The notes: a model not told the origin generated them from the letters alone. A DNA stretch of 37,809 bases from Streptomyces sp. SM1 (GCF_002910825.1 NZ_NEUB01000917.1:1-37809), one strand, 5' to 3'; shown: positions 1 to 12,259, counted from the stretch's first letter. Numbers and translations are program-made.

Positions 1-112
1 GCCGTACCCTGCCGTCCCCTCACGCGCCACCCCTCGTCGCTGCCCGGACGTCGCACCGTGCCGCCCATCCTGCCCCGTGGACGAGGCCGGCCGACAAGGC
101 CCCGTCACACAC

Positions 113-140
113 AAAACCCCGACCGCGAGGGCGGCCGGGG
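113..140 (-). terminator. Rho-independent terminator after the DLW-39 gene
   Basis: A 10-base stem with one mismatch (117-126 against 131-140) and a GAGG loop is followed, reading leftward, by TTTT at 113-116. It lies 26 bases beyond the stop codon of the leftward 42-aa gene and fits its transcription end. Confidence 0.7.
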
Positions 141-165
141 TCTGTTCAGCGTCGGTTGTCGGTAC

Positions 166-294
166 TCACGAACCCGTGGGCACGGAGTCAGTCGCCTCCG
201 TCCACAGATCCTGCTCGGCGCGATCCGCCTGGATCTGGCGGTACACGAGGAGCCCGCCGATGGCGGCCAGTGCGACCAGGAGAAGCTTCTTCAC
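166..294 (-). CDS. DLW-39 family small protein
   Basis: This is a 42-codon gene with a GTG start at 294 and a GAGG ribosome-binding sequence about 8 bases upstream. The product begins VKKLLLVALAAIGGLLVYRQ, a Lys-Lys pair followed by a hydrophobic stretch of about 14 residues, then an acidic tail containing Asp-Leu-Trp. That layout and the position downstream of gyrA match the short actinobacterial DLW-39 family, whose function is unknown. A single membrane anchor or uncleaved signal is likely. A longer in-frame reading to 552 has no good start site and poor codon bias, so I reject it. A TATAGT sequence on the minus strand at 340-345 could be its -10 box. Confidence 0.8.
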   Translation of the reverse strand: MKKLLLVALAAIGGLLVYRQIQADRAEQDLWTEATDSVPTGS

Positions 295-633
295 CGCGCG
301 ACCTCGTCTTTCGTTGACGTTGGGGACCTCTGGCGCCCGACTATACACACCGGCCGATACCGATCGGTGACCTGCGTCGGCGCCTCGAACTCCCCACGCG
401 CGCGGCGCAGTAGAGGCGCAGCACCACCGTCCGGCCAGAGGATGATCACATCTCCGAGGGTGTCCATTTCGATGGCTTTTCTGCAATCTCGCGATCTTTT
501 CATCCCTTATGCGCCCATCCGAGTGGTGTTCATCTGAACATCCACGCGCCACGGGCGTCGGTCCACCACTTCGCGGCCCTCATACACATCATGAGGAAAG
601 TACGCAAATCGCCCAACCCGAAAGTGAGGGGCC
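295..633. other. Intergenic region between divergent small genes
   Basis: No gene is supported in this stretch, which separates the leftward DLW-39 gene from the rightward secreted-protein gene. It contains a candidate minus-strand -10 (TATAGT, 340-345) without a convincing -35. Part of it (about 460-540) is less GC-rich than its surroundings. Apart from room for two divergent promoters I see no structure in it. Confidence 0.5.
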
Positions 634-996
634 ATGGCCCGGAACAAGGTCATGAAGCTGTGGAACGCCATCGTCACCGCCTTCCTCGCGCTGTGCACGG
701 CGCTCGGACTCATCACCACGACCGCCTCCGCGGCAGTACCGCAGACCGAGAGGACGCGCAACAGCGACAGCGCGCCCAGGACGGCGGAACCGGCGGCGCC
801 CCTCTGGGCCTGGTCACTGAACAGGGCCCTGCCCCCCACGATGAAACAGCGCATCCACGCCGAGGCGCACGGCAAGTCCCCCGGCTGCCGGCACCGCCCC
901 CTCTCGGACGCGGAGCCCGACTCCGCGGACTGCCCGGACGACACGACGTCCCCCCGTCCGGAGCCCGTCACCGGCCGCATCCCGCTCCAGCGCTGA
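634..996 (+). CDS. Small secreted protein, DUF6344-like
   Basis: The 120-aa product has a typical Sec signal: basic residues (RNKVMK), a hydrophobic core at about residues 9-30, and a probable cleavage after Ala-Ser-Ala near residue 33. The mature part is short, rich in Pro, Arg and Asp, and holds two Cys residues (about 84 and 100). It resembles the Streptomyces DUF6344 proteins encoded near gyrA; this family assignment is from memory and moderately secure. The ATG is preceded by GTGAGGGG at a suitable distance. It stands alone, opposite to its neighbours. No catalytic motif is visible and its function is unknown. Confidence 0.65.
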   Translation: MARNKVMKLWNAIVTAFLALCTALGLITTTASAAVPQTERTRNSDSAPRTAEPAAPLWAWSLNRALPPTMKQRIHAEAHGKSPGCRHRPLSDAEPDSADCPDDTTSPRPEPVTGRIPLQR

Positions 997-1143
997 GTTC
1001 CACCGCCCCTCCCGAGCCCTCCTCGTGCCGTCGCTGCTCACCGAAGTCCTGGCGAACTTGCGTACAGCACCACGGCACGACGACGACTCCCGGCCGGCGA
1101 CGGCCCGCCACACCACCCGGCACCGCACCGCACCGCCCCCACG

Positions 1144-1178
1144 AGAAGATCCCCGCCGTCATCCGGCGAGGGTCCTCT
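1144..1178. terminator. Bidirectional terminator hairpin
   Basis: A 15-base stem with one mismatch and two G-T pairs (1144-1158 against 1164-1178) has a 5-base loop. It lies between the convergent ends of the rightward secreted-protein gene (996) and the leftward 77-aa gene (1239), so it can serve both. Confidence 0.6.
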
Positions 1179-1238
1179 TCGTCGTGTGTACGGCCTCATC
1201 GACCGCCCGCGCTCACCGACGACGAGCCGGTCGGCCGG

Positions 1239-1472
1239 CTAGTCACCCACCTGCCGCCCGCGCTTGCGGGCTTCGCGGCGTTCCCGGGCCCGCCTGTCGT
1301 CTTCCCTGATGGCATTGATCTCCTGCCGGATACGCAGGATGAACCAGTAAGCCAGTACGGCGACGCTCAGGCAGCCGATCACCAGCGAAGGCACCGATGG
1401 CGCGTCACTCAGGGCCGCCCACGCCGTGATGCCCAGAAAGCAGACACCGAACTTGGTGAACCCAGGGCTCAC
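1239..1472 (-). CDS. Small membrane protein, 77 aa
   Basis: I start this gene at GTG 1472, where GGAGGAG sits 5-6 bases upstream. The longer reading to 1637 would run into the tRNA-Ile gene and lacks a start signal. The product has two hydrophobic segments (about residues 10-20 and 29-47), then a highly charged tail with many Arg, Glu and Asp residues. This suggests a two-segment membrane protein with a cytoplasmic basic tail. I do not recognise a named family and no catalytic residue is apparent. It lies directly downstream of tRNA-Ile and its terminator, so it probably has its own promoter. Confidence 0.65.
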   Translation of the reverse strand: MSPGFTKFGVCFLGITAWAALSDAPSVPSLVIGCLSVAVLAYWFILRIRQEINAIREDDRRARERREARKRGRQVGD

Positions 1473-1564
1473 GGCTCCTCCAAGGGTGATCCGCCGGTCA
1501 CATGAGCCGGACCACGGCCCGCCCGGCAGATCCACCCACCGGCTGATGCCGGCCGTGGACGCGA

Positions 1565-1596
1565 AAGACCCCCAGCCGATCCCGGCCGGGGGTCTT
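1565..1596 (-). terminator. tRNA-Ile terminator
   Basis: A perfect 9-base stem (1565-1573 with 1588-1596) encloses a 14-base loop. It begins a few bases beyond the 3' end of the leftward tRNA-Ile gene. Confidence 0.7.
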
Positions 1597-1601
1597 CTCG
1601 C

Positions 1602-1678
1602 TGGTGGGGCTAACAGGATTTGAACCTGTGGCCTCATCCTTATCAGGGATGCGCTCTAACCAACTGAGCTATAGCCCC
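1602..1678 (-). tRNA. tRNA-Ile (anticodon GAT)
   Basis: The minus strand folds as a complete tRNA. The acceptor stem is GGGGCTA (1678-1672) with TAGCCCC (1612-1606). The D-arm contains AGCTCAGTTGGTTAGAGC, the T-arm contains GGTTCAAATCC, and the discriminator is A. The anticodon GAT is read at 1644-1642 and decodes AUC/AUU. The CCA end is encoded at 1604-1602. A tRNA-Ile just downstream of gyrA is a standard actinobacterial arrangement. Confidence 0.97.
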
Positions 1679-1799
1679 GCCGCGCTCTGCAGTGTATGTT
1701 CCGCGCGCTGACTCCTGAAGGTTAGCGCACGACGGGGGCAGTCCCAAAATCGGTTGTCGGGGGGCTTTCAGGGAAGCCGGGGAAAGCGCTGTGAGCAGC

Positions 1800-2546
1800 T
1801 CACTCGTCCTCGGCCAGCGTCAGCTCGACACCACCCACGAAACCGGCGGAGAGGTTGTAGATGAACGCGCCGAGCGTCGCGAGAGCCGTCGCCAGGACGA
1901 CGTCGATGACGGCGATGATCGTCGTGAACATCAGCACGTTGGGCAGCGACAGGAACGACTGGAGGTCGAAGCCGTTCGACTCGTTGGAGCCGGTCGCCTC
2001 CGCGATCGTCCCGCCCACCGACGAGAACACGCCCATGGCGTCCATGACCATCCACAGCACCGCGGACGCGACGATCGTGCAGATGCCGAGGGCGATGGAG
2101 AGCAGGAAGCTGACCTTCATCACCGACCAGGGGTCGGCCTTCGCCACCCGCAGGCGTGCCTTGCGTACGCGCGGGGTGGTGCGGGCCCCGGTGCGCGGGC
2201 GTCGTACCGCGCCGGTCTGGCCGGCTGACGTACCGGCGGCCTGCGCCGCGTAGGCCTGCGGCGGGTGGTACGGGCCCGTCTGCTGCTGCGGCTGCCGTTC
2301 CCCCGGCAGCGGTGAGGCCGTGTGAGCGGCGGCGCCCTGGTCCGGCGCGGCCTGCGGGCCTCGGGTGTCCGTCACGGTTCCCCCCTGGGATCCCTGTCTG
2401 TCGGACGCGGAGACGTCCTTGGCGGGCGACTTGATCGCTTGGAGATTGGTCGTGTGCGGATCTGTCGCCCGCGCGGCAGAGCCACGGCCACCGCCGCCCG
2501 TCCCCGTATTGGTACCGGCCGGTCCGGCGCCCGTGGCTCCGCTCAC
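1800..2546 (-). CDS. DUF3566 transmembrane protein
   Basis: The 248-aa product has a disordered N-terminal half rich in Gly, Pro, Gln and Thr. A basic segment ending near residue 135 (TPRVRKARLRVAKADPWS) leads into the DUF3566 domain. Two hydrophobic segments follow at about residues 144-168 and 205-230, before an acidic C-terminus (ELTLAEDE). The start is GTG with AGGAG about 9 bases upstream. The gene begins 18 bases after the gyrA stop and is probably co-transcribed with it, as in mycobacteria and other actinobacteria where this family follows gyrA. Its role is not established; a membrane or cell-envelope function is an inference. Confidence 0.88.
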   Translation of the reverse strand: MSGATGAGPAGTNTGTGGGGRGSAARATDPHTTNLQAIKSPAKDVSASDRQGSQGGTVTDTRGPQAAPDQGAAAHTASPLPGERQPQQQTGPYHPPQAYAAQAAGTSAGQTGAVRRPRTGARTTPRVRKARLRVAKADPWSVMKVSFLLSIALGICTIVASAVLWMVMDAMGVFSSVGGTIAEATGSNESNGFDLQSFLSLPNVLMFTTIIAVIDVVLATALATLGAFIYNLSAGFVGGVELTLAEDE

Positions 2547-2564
2547 GCTGACTCACTCCTCGTG

Positions 2565-5162
2565 CTACTCGGCCGAGGGCGCCTCACCCTCGTCCGTCCC
2601 GGTGGTCGCGTCCCCGTCGGTGGACTCGTCGACGGCCACGTCGCCGTCGACTTCCTCCGCCTCGCGTCCCGCCTCGGCGTTACGGGCGATGCCGACCACG
2701 GCATCGCGCTTGCCCAGATTGATCAGTTGGACGCCCATGGTGTCACGGCCGGTTTCCCTGATCTCGTTGACTCGCGTACGAATCACACCGCCCGACAGCG
2801 TGATGGCGAGGATCTCGTCGGTCTCCTCGACCACCAGCGCGCCGACGAGGGTCCCGCGGTCCTCGACGATCTTGGCGGCCTTGATACCGAGGCCGCCGCG
2901 TCCCTGGACGCGGTACTCGTCGACAGCGGTCCGCTTCGCGTACCCGCCGTCTGTGGCAGTGAACACGAACGTACCGGTTCGAACAACATTCATCGAGAGC
3001 AGTTCGTCCCCGGCGCGGAAGCTCATGCCCTTGACGCCCGAGGTCGCACGCCCCATGGGACGCAGCGTGTCGTCCGTCGCGGTGAACCTGATCGACTGCG
3101 CCTTCTTGCTGATCAGCAGCAGATCGTCGTCGGCCGAGACGAGTTCGGCGCCGATCAGTTCGTCGTCGGAACCGTCCTCCTGCTCGCGCAGGTTGATGGC
3201 GATCACACCGCCCGAGCGCGGCGAGTCGTAGTCCTTCAGCGACGTCTTCTTCACCAGGCCGGCCTTGGTGGCCAGAACCAGGTAGGGCACCGCCTCGTAG
3301 TCGCGGATCGCGCGGATCTGGGCGATCGACTCGTCCGGCTGGAAGGCCAGCAGGTTCGCCACGTGCTGCCCGCGCGCGTCCCGGCCGGCGTCCGGAAGCT
3401 CGTACGCCTTCACCCGGTAGACCCGGCCCTTGTTCGTGAAGAACAGCAGCCAGTGGTGGGTGGTGGACACGAAGAAGTGGTTGACGATGTCGTCTTCCTT
3501 GAGCTTCGTGCCGCGTACGCCCTTGCCGCCGCGCTTCTGGGCCCGGTAGTCGTCGGTCTTGGTGCGCTTGATGTAGCCGCCGCGCGTGACCGTGACGACG
3601 ATGTCCTCCTCGGCGATCAGGTCCTCGATGGACATGTCGCCCTCGTACGGGATCAGCTTGGTCTTGCGGTCGTCGCCGAACTTGTCGACGATCGCCGCCA
3701 GTTCCTTGCTGACGATCTCGCGCTGGCGGACCGGCGAGGCGAGGATCCGGTTGTACTCGTTGATCTTCGCCTGGAGTTCGTCGTGCTCCTGGACGATCTT
3801 CTGGCGCTCCAGGGCGGCCAGTCGGCGCAGCTGCATCTCGAGAATGGCGTTGGCCTGGATCTCGTCGATGTCCAGGAGGTCCCGCAGCCCTCCGCGCGCG
3901 ATCTCGACCGTGTCACTGCGCCGGATCAGCGCGATGACCTCGTCGATGGCGTCCAGGGCCTTCAGCAGACCGCGCAGAATGTGCGCCCGCTCCTCGGCCT
4001 TGCGCAGCCGGAAGCGCGTACGGCGGACGATGACCTCGATCTGGTGCGTCACCCAGTGCCGGATGAACGCGTCCAGGGACAGGGTGCGCGGCACACCGTC
4101 GACCAGGGCCAGCATGTTGGCGCCGAAGTTGTTCTGCAGGTCGGTGTGCTTGTAGAGGTTGTTCAGGACGACCTTGGCGACCGCGTCCCGCTTCAGCACG
4201 ATGACCAGGCGCTGGCCCGTGCGCGAGGAGGTCTCGTCGCGCACGTCGGCGATGCCGCCGATCCTGCCGTCCTTCACCAGGTCGGCGATCTTCTGCGCCA
4301 GGTTGTCGGGGTTGGTCTGGTACGGCAGCTCCGTGACCACCAGACACTGGCGGTTCTGGATCTCCTCGACCTCGACCACCGCGCGCATGGTGATCGAGCC
4401 GCGGCCCGTGCGGTACGCCTCCTCGATGCCCTTGCGGCCGACCACGAGGGCGCCGGTCGGGAAGTCGGGGCCCTTGATGCGCTCGATCAGCGCGTCCAGG
4501 AGCTCCTCGTTGGAGGCCTCGGGGTTCTCCAGGTACCACTGGGCACCGGACGCCACCTCGCGCAGGTTGTGCGGCGGGATGTTGGTCGCCATACCGACCG
4601 CGATCCCCGCCGAGCCGTTGATCAGCAGGTTCGGGAAGCGGGCCGGCAGGACGGTCGGCTCCTGGGAGCGTCCGTCGTAGTTGTCCGTGAAGTCGACGGT
4701 CTCCTCGTCGATGTCACGGACCATCTCCATCGACAGCGGCGCCATCTTGCACTCGGTGTAACGCATCGCCGCCGCCGGGTCGTTGCCCGGGGAGCCGAAG
4801 TTGCCGTTGGAGTCCACCAGCGGCATCCGCATCGACCACGGCTGCGCGAGCCGGACCAGCGCGTCGTAGATCGAGGAGTCGCCGTGCGGGTGGTAGTTGC
4901 CCATGACGTCGCCGACCACGCGGGCGCACTTGTAGAAGCCGCGCTCCGGGCGGTAGCCGCCGTCGTACATGGCGTACAGCACCCGGCGGTGGACGGGCTT
5001 GAGGCCGTCCCGGACGTCGGGCAGCGCACGCGAGACGATGACGGACATCGCGTAGTCGAGGTAGGAGCGCTGCATCTCCGTCTCGAGCCCGACCGGCTCG
5101 ACGCGCATGGCGGCGGCGTCCACGTCCTCGAGGGGCGTGACGGGAGTGTTCTCGTCGGTCAT
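2565..5162 (-). CDS. gyrA: DNA gyrase subunit A
   Basis: This is the 865-aa breakage-reunion subunit of DNA gyrase, which with GyrB introduces negative supercoils. The catalytic tyrosine is Tyr135 in AAMRYTE. The quinolone-resistance region reads [10 protein letters not shown] (91-100), with Ser96 and Asp100 at the positions of E. coli Ser83 and Asp87, so the usual resistance substitutions are absent. The GyrA box, required for DNA wrapping, is QKRGGKG at 542-548. The C-terminal beta-pinwheel domain fills about 510-830 and ends in an acidic tail. The ATG at 5162 follows GGAAGGAC. gyrB ends 42 bases upstream, so the two are likely co-transcribed. Confidence 0.98.
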   Translation of the reverse strand: MTDENTPVTPLEDVDAAAMRVEPVGLETEMQRSYLDYAMSVIVSRALPDVRDGLKPVHRRVLYAMYDGGYRPERGFYKCARVVGDVMGNYHPHGDSSIYDALVRLAQPWSMRMPLVDSNGNFGSPGNDPAAAMRYTECKMAPLSMEMVRDIDEETVDFTDNYDGRSQEPTVLPARFPNLLINGSAGIAVGMATNIPPHNLREVASGAQWYLENPEASNEELLDALIERIKGPDFPTGALVVGRKGIEEAYRTGRGSITMRAVVEVEEIQNRQCLVVTELPYQTNPDNLAQKIADLVKDGRIGGIADVRDETSSRTGQRLVIVLKRDAVAKVVLNNLYKHTDLQNNFGANMLALVDGVPRTLSLDAFIRHWVTHQIEVIVRRTRFRLRKAEERAHILRGLLKALDAIDEVIALIRRSDTVEIARGGLRDLLDIDEIQANAILEMQLRRLAALERQKIVQEHDELQAKINEYNRILASPVRQREIVSKELAAIVDKFGDDRKTKLIPYEGDMSIEDLIAEEDIVVTVTRGGYIKRTKTDDYRAQKRGGKGVRGTKLKEDDIVNHFFVSTTHHWLLFFTNKGRVYRVKAYELPDAGRDARGQHVANLLAFQPDESIAQIRAIRDYEAVPYLVLATKAGLVKKTSLKDYDSPRSGGVIAINLREQEDGSDDELIGAELVSADDDLLLISKKAQSIRFTATDDTLRPMGRATSGVKGMSFRAGDELLSMNVVRTGTFVFTATDGGYAKRTAVDEYRVQGRGGLGIKAAKIVEDRGTLVGALVVEETDEILAITLSGGVIRTRVNEIRETGRDTMGVQLINLGKRDAVVGIARNAEAGREAEEVDGDVAVDESTDGDATTGTDEGEAPSAE

Positions 5163-5204
5163 TGCTGGTGAAAGTCCTTCCTGGTGCGGTCAGCTGAGAC
5201 CGAC

Positions 5205-7699
<2,495 letters not shown>

Positions 7700-8242
7700 T
7701 CACCCGTACGTGTCACCCGGACCGGTGCTTCCCGGGGCACGCAGCGGCCCGAAACGACGGGCCGGCCCGGTGGGGCCGACGACCTTGATCAGCCGCACCG
7801 TGCCATGGCCCAGGTCCTCGTTCAGCCGTGCGACCAGAGTCGGCGCGAGCAGCCGCAGATTCGTCGCCCAGGCCGTGGAGTCGCAGCGCACCACCAGCAC
7901 CCGCTCGTCCTCGTCGTACCGCTCGGGCTCGCAGTGCTTGGCCACGTCCTCACCGACGATCTCCCGCCAGCGTCCCATCACCCCGCCCACCGCGGCCGGG
8001 GCCTCCCAGCCGCGCTCGGTGAGCAGCCGGTTGATCGCCGCGCCGAGCGCCATCGGGTCGCGCCGGTCGGCACGCGCGCCGGAACGCAGGCCCCCACGCC
8101 GCGCCTGCTTCTTCTGCTGCGCCGCGTCCCCTCGCGCGCGTGCCACCTCCTTGGCCGCGCGCAGGGCCACACGCGCGAGATCGACACCGGAGGGCTCGGG
8201 AGCCCTTCCGGCACCGCTTCCGGGCGTGTCCCGCTCGCTCAT
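7700..8242 (-). CDS. dciA: DciA family (DUF721) replication protein
   Basis: The 180-aa product carries a DUF721/DciA domain at about residues 65-165, containing [20 protein letters not shown] and [17 protein letters not shown]. The N-terminal third is basic and probably disordered. DciA proteins load or assist the replicative helicase DnaB in bacteria that lack DnaC or DnaI; that role is established for the family and inferred here. The start codon overlaps the recF stop by 4 bases (ATGA, 8239-8242), indicating translational coupling in a recF-dciA operon. Confidence 0.93.
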   Translation of the reverse strand: MSERDTPGSGAGRAPEPSGVDLARVALRAAKEVARARGDAAQQKKQARRGGLRSGARADRRDPMALGAAINRLLTERGWEAPAAVGGVMGRWREIVGEDVAKHCEPERYDEDERVLVVRCDSTAWATNLRLLAPTLVARLNEDLGHGTVRLIKVVGPTGPARRFGPLRAPGSTGPGDTYG

Positions 8243-9360
8243 ACGCGCTCCACCGTTCCCTCGGCCACGGTGAACCGCGTACCCGCCAGCACATGAGGCA
8301 CGTCGTCGTCGACGGCCGCGGTCACCAGCACCTGCTCACCGGGCGCGACCAGCTCGGCCAGCCGCTCACGGCGGCGCGTGTCCAGTTCGGCGAAGACGTC
8401 GTCCAGCACCAGCACCGGCTCGTTGCCCTCGGCACGCAGCAGGTCGTACGAGGCCAGCCGCAGCGCCAGCGCGTAGGACCAGGACTCGCCGTGCGAGGCG
8501 TAGCCCTTGGCGGGCAGCCGGCCCAGCTTGAGCAGCAGGTCGTCGCGGTGCGGACCGACCAGGGTGACACCCCGTTCGATCTCCTGCTTGCGGGCCTGCG
8601 CGAGCGCCGCCATCACCTGTTCGAACAGGTCCTCGCGCGTGTGCGCCTCGCCGGGCGCGGAGGGCTTGTACTCCAGGGCGACCGGTCCGCCGCCCGGCGC
8701 GAGCTGTTCGTACGCCTTGTCGGCCAGCGGCTGGAGCACGCCGATCAGGTCCACGCGCTGCGCCAGGAGCTCGGCGCCCGCCCGCGCGAGGTGCTGGTCC
8801 CAGACGTCCAGCGTGGACAGGTCCAGCGTGCGCCCGCCGTGCCGGCGGGCCAGCGCGGTCGACTTCAGCAGGGTGTTGCGCTGCTTGAGCACCCGGTCGT
8901 AGTCGGAGCGGACACCGGCCATGCGCGGAGAGCGCGCGGTGATCAGTTCGTCGAGGAACCGGCGCCGCTCCCCGGGATCGCCCTTCACCAGGGACAGGTC
9001 CTCGGGCGCGAACAGCACGGTGCGCACGATGCCCAGCACGTCCCGGGGCCTGACCTGCGAGGACCTGTTGATGCGGGCTCGGTTGGCGCGGCCCGGGTTG
9101 AGCTCCAGCTCGACCAGCTGCTGCCGCTCGCCCTGGCGGACCTGGGCGCGGATGATCGCGCGGTCGGCGCCCATGCGGACCAGCGGGGCGTCGGAGGAGA
9201 CCCGGTGGCTCCCGAGGGTGGCGAGATAGCCCACCGCCTCGACGAGGTTCGTCTTGCCCTGTCCGTTGGGGCCCACGAAAGCCGTCACCCCCGGGTCGAG
9301 CGGGACCTCGACCCGGGGATAGGAGCGGAAGTCGGCCAGCGACAGGTGCGTGACGTGCAT
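8239..9360 (-). CDS. recF: DNA replication and repair protein RecF
   Basis: This 373-aa SMC-like ATPase acts with RecO and RecR to load RecA at single-strand gaps. The Walker A motif is GPNGQGKTN at 30-38. The ABC-type signature region is [19 protein letters not shown], close to the C-terminal Walker [13 protein letters not shown]. The ATG at 9360 gives the normal family N-terminus [14 protein letters not shown]. It lies in the conserved order dnaN-gnd-recF-dciA and overlaps dciA by 4 bases. Length and motifs are normal. Confidence 0.97.
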   Translation of the reverse strand: MHVTHLSLADFRSYPRVEVPLDPGVTAFVGPNGQGKTNLVEAVGYLATLGSHRVSSDAPLVRMGADRAIIRAQVRQGERQQLVELELNPGRANRARINRSSQVRPRDVLGIVRTVLFAPEDLSLVKGDPGERRRFLDELITARSPRMAGVRSDYDRVLKQRNTLLKSTALARRHGGRTLDLSTLDVWDQHLARAGAELLAQRVDLIGVLQPLADKAYEQLAPGGGPVALEYKPSAPGEAHTREDLFEQVMAALAQARKQEIERGVTLVGPHRDDLLLKLGRLPAKGYASHGESWSYALALRLASYDLLRAEGNEPVLVLDDVFAELDTRRRERLAELVAPGEQVLVTAAVDDDVPHVLAGTRFTVAEGTVERV

Positions 9361-9432
9361 GGTCGTTTCGCCGACCTCCCGCGGCGTTGCGGACCGCCGG
9401 GCGGTCCTGTGGACAGTCGAGTCCTCTGTGGA

Positions 9433-10308
9433 CTACTTCTTCTCGACCGCGTGGCCGCCGAACTGGTTCCGCAGCGCCGCGATCATCTTCATCTGCGGCG
9501 AGTCCTCCTGACGGGAGGCGAACCGCGCGAACAGCGAGGCCGTGATCGCGGGCAGCGGGACCGCGTGGTCGATCGCCGCCTCCACCGTCCAGCGTCCCTC
9601 ACCGGAGTCCTGTGCGTAACCCCGGAGCCCGTCCAGGTGCTCGTCCTCGTCGAGGGCGTCGACCGCGAGGTCCAGCAGCCAGGAACGGATGACGGTGCCC
9701 TCCTGCCAGGAGCGGAACACCTCCCGGACGTCCGTCACCGAGTCGACCTTCTCGAGCAGCTCCCAGCCCTCGGCGTAGGCCTGCATCATGGCGTACTCGA
9801 TGCCGTTGTGGACCATCTTCGCGAAGTGCCCCGCACCCACCTTGCCGGCGTGCACCGAACCGAAGTCGCCCTCCGGCTTGAGGGCGTCGAATATCGGCCG
9901 CACCTTGGCGACGTCCTCCTGGTCGCCGCCGTACATCAGCGCGTAGCCGTTCTCCAGCCCCCAGACGCCGCCGGAGACACCGCAGTCGACGAACCCGATG
10001 CCCTTCTCCGCCAGTTCCCCGGCGTGCTTCTCGTCGTCCGTCCAGCGGGAGTTGCCGCCGTCCACGACGACGTCACCCGGCTCGAGGAGACCGGCGAGCT
10101 CGTCGATGGTGGACTGGGTCGGCTCACCGGCCGGGACCATCACCCACACCACGCGGGGGTCGCTGAGTCTGCCCACAAGCTCCTGCAGGCTGTGGACATC
10201 GGCGACGTCCGGGTTGCGGTCGTATCCGTGGACGGTGTGGCCCGCGCGGCGGATCCGCTCGCGCATGTTGCCGCCCATCTTGCCGAGGCCGACGAGACCG
10301 AGCTCCAT
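9433..10308 (-). CDS. gnd: 6-phosphogluconate dehydrogenase, short decarboxylating type
   Basis: The 291-aa enzyme belongs to the short class of decarboxylating 6-phosphogluconate dehydrogenases, which convert 6-phosphogluconate to ribulose 5-phosphate in the oxidative pentose phosphate pathway. The dinucleotide fold starts with GLVGLGKMGGNM at about 4-15. The substrate region contains VDGGNSRWTDD and DCGVSGGVWG. The helical domain has KMVHNGIEYAMMQAYAEGWE with the catalytic Lys-Met-Val-His-Asn-Gly segment. At about 300 residues it is much shorter than the 470-aa E. coli type and usually uses NAD. Its place between dnaN and recF is typical of Streptomyces; whether it has its own promoter cannot be seen. 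Confidence 0.93.
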   Translation of the reverse strand: MELGLVGLGKMGGNMRERIRRAGHTVHGYDRNPDVADVHSLQELVGRLSDPRVVWVMVPAGEPTQSTIDELAGLLEPGDVVVDGGNSRWTDDEKHAGELAEKGIGFVDCGVSGGVWGLENGYALMYGGDQEDVAKVRPIFDALKPEGDFGSVHAGKVGAGHFAKMVHNGIEYAMMQAYAEGWELLEKVDSVTDVREVFRSWQEGTVIRSWLLDLAVDALDEDEHLDGLRGYAQDSGEGRWTVEAAIDHAVPLPAITASLFARFASRQEDSPQMKMIAALRNQFGGHAVEKK

Positions 10309-10449
10309 CAGTTGAGTTCCTTAGGTATGCGATGTGGCGTGACGGCACGAACGTGCCGGCGTCCGAGCCTAAACCCGGACGCTCGCGCACATCTGTGGGC
10401 ATACGCGCTCACACGCACACCCTCACCTGCGGCTTTCGCCGCGCGGTAC

Positions 10450-11580
10450 TCAGCCGCTCAGCCGCACCGGCATGATCAGGTACTTGTAGGCCTCGTCCGC
10501 CTCCGCGTCCACCGCCGGCCGGCCGCTCAGCAGCGCGGGCTTGGTGGACGTGGTGAACGACAGCTGGGCGACCGGGGAGTCGATGGCGCTCAGACCGTCC
10601 AGCAGGAACGTCGGGTTGAAGGCGATGGAGATGTCGTCGCCCTCCAACTGGGCGTCGACCCTCTCCACAGCCTGTGCGTCGTCGCTGGAACCGGCCTCCA
10701 GGATGAGCACGCCCTGCTCGAAGCTCAGCCGCACCGGGGTGTTCCGCTCGGCGACCAGGGCCACGCGCTTGACGGCCTCCACGAAGGGGGCCGTCTCGAT
10801 CACTGCGACGCTGTTGAACTCCGTCGGGAAGAGCGTGCGGTACTTCGGGAGGTCGCCCTCCAGCAGCCGCGTGGTGGTGCGGCGGCCGGCGCCCTCGAAA
10901 CCGATCAGGCCTTCGCCCGCGCCCGAGCCGGACAGCGCCAGGATGACCTGGTCACCGCTGGTCAGCGCCCGGGCGGTGTCCTGGAGCGTCTTGGCGGGCA
11001 CCAGGGCGACCGCGGAGACCTCCGGGTTCTCCGGCTTCCACAGGAACTCGCGGACCGCGAAGCGGTAGCGGTCGGTGGAGGCGAGTGTGACCGTGTCGCC
11101 CTCGATCTCGATGCGCACACCCGTGAGGACGGGCAGCGTGTCGTCACGGCCGGCCGCGATGGCGACCTGCTGCACGGCGGAGGCGAAGACCTCGCCGGGG
11201 ACCGTGCCCGTCGCGTTCGGCATCTGCGGCAGGGCCGGGTACTCCTCCACAGGCAGTGTGTGGAGGGTGAAGCGCGAGGAACCGCACACCACCGTCGCCC
11301 GTACACCGTCTGTGGAGATCTCCACCGGCCGGTTGGGCAGGGCCCGGGAGATGTCGGCCAGCAGCCGGCCGGAGACCAGTACCGTGCCCTCCTCCTCGAC
11401 CTCCGCCTCGACCGACACCCGCGCGGAGACCTCGTAGTCGAAGCTGGACAGGCTCAGCTGGCCGTTCTCGGCCTTCAGCAGCAGGCCGGCGAGGACAGGG
11501 GCCGGCGGACGGGCCGGGAGGCTGCGCGCCGCCCAGGCCACTGCCTCCGCGAGTACGTCGCGTTCCACCCGGATCTTCAC
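10450..11580 (-). CDS. dnaN: DNA polymerase III sliding clamp (beta subunit)
   Basis: This 376-aa protein forms the ring-shaped dimer that tethers DNA polymerase III to DNA. I start it at GTG 11580, giving VKIRVERDVLAEAVAWAARS, with GGAGG about 8 bases upstream. The in-frame extension to 11691 reads through noncoding origin-side sequence and is not used. Three clamp-fold repeats span the protein, which ends with the conserved YLIMPVRLSG. The gene reads away from oriC on the opposite side from dnaA, the standard Streptomyces layout. Confidence 0.97.
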   Translation of the reverse strand: MKIRVERDVLAEAVAWAARSLPARPPAPVLAGLLLKAENGQLSLSSFDYEVSARVSVEAEVEEEGTVLVSGRLLADISRALPNRPVEISTDGVRATVVCGSSRFTLHTLPVEEYPALPQMPNATGTVPGEVFASAVQQVAIAAGRDDTLPVLTGVRIEIEGDTVTLASTDRYRFAVREFLWKPENPEVSAVALVPAKTLQDTARALTSGDQVILALSGSGAGEGLIGFEGAGRRTTTRLLEGDLPKYRTLFPTEFNSVAVIETAPFVEAVKRVALVAERNTPVRLSFEQGVLILEAGSSDDAQAVERVDAQLEGDDISIAFNPTFLLDGLSAIDSPVAQLSFTTSTKPALLSGRPAVDAEADEAYKYLIMPVRLSG

Positions 11581-11800
11581 TGTTGCCGCCTCCTGCTGTT
11601 GCCGGCGCTTCTCGCCCTGCCTGGCTTCGTCGTCTGACTCGGTGTCGTCGGCCTCTGAGCCGGGAAGGACACCGGGACCAGTCTGACGCACCGCACTGAC
11701 AGTAGGTGCCCGTCGGGGTCAAGTCGTGACGAGGGGCAGTCGGGGCCGAGACAGCGAGTTGTGCACAGGACCCACTTCGAAACGGATTCCTCACTCTCTC

Positions 11801-11841
11801 TAGTCAGGAGTAGTAGTAGGGCCTGTGGATACCGTGGATAA
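11801..11841. promoter_or_regulatory. Candidate origin unwinding element (DnaA-trio)
   Basis: On the minus strand two DnaA boxes lie almost end to end: TTATCCACG (11841-11833) and GTATCCACA (11832-11824). They are followed by a GC-rich spacer and then by the complement of TAGTAGTAG (11811-11819). The plus strand therefore reads 3'-GAT-GAT-GAT, followed by GAG and GAC. This is the geometry of the DnaA-trio basal unwinding system described in Bacillus. The flank at 11780-11805 is lower in GC than the rest of oriC. Assignment as the unwinding site is inference. Confidence 0.55.
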
Positions 11842-12259
11842 CCTCGTTTGCCCAGCTCAGCCCAGGTTTTTTGTCCACGGGCCCTGTGGGCGGAGCCGGT
11901 GGACAACCAGGCGTATCTGTGGAGAACAGAAAGTTCTGCACACACCGTGCACAGGGAGGGGCGAGTTCTCCCCAGCTCCGTCCCCAGGTTTTCGGCGCTT
12001 TCCCACAGGCACCCATGGCACCTTGATGTGACGCCTTTCACTCGCCCCGGTGAGAGAGCGCGTCGCATTGCCGAACAGTGGACAGCCGTGTGGAGAAGCG
12101 GGCGATCACTGGGGACAACCGGCCCTAGCCTGTGGGTTGTCCGTGGACAACTTCGTGCACAGGCTGTGGATCGCCGCTCTGTCCACAACCTGTGGAGATC
12201 GTTCGTCCACGAATCCACAGGCAGGTGACCTGGGTCGATTGTCCATCGGTCGGCCGAGC

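Noticed and set aside
1763-1778. Terminator after the DUF3566 gene
   Set aside because: Only a 5-pair stem with a G-T extension forms, too weak to call.
2322-5171. A 949-codon open frame on the plus strand opposite gyrA
   Set aside because: It is an antisense shadow of gyrA in high-GC DNA: composition follows the gyrA third-position bias, and the product is a featureless Leu/Arg/Asp/Val-rich string.
9408-9435. DnaA-box-like sequences between recF and gnd
   Set aside because: TGTGGACAG has one mismatch and TGTGGACTA overlaps the gnd stop codon; without clustering or a promoter this is near chance level.
8140-11637. A 1165-codon plus-strand open frame across recF, gnd and dnaN
   Set aside because: It spans three well-supported genes and their gaps on the other strand; a high-GC antisense artefact.
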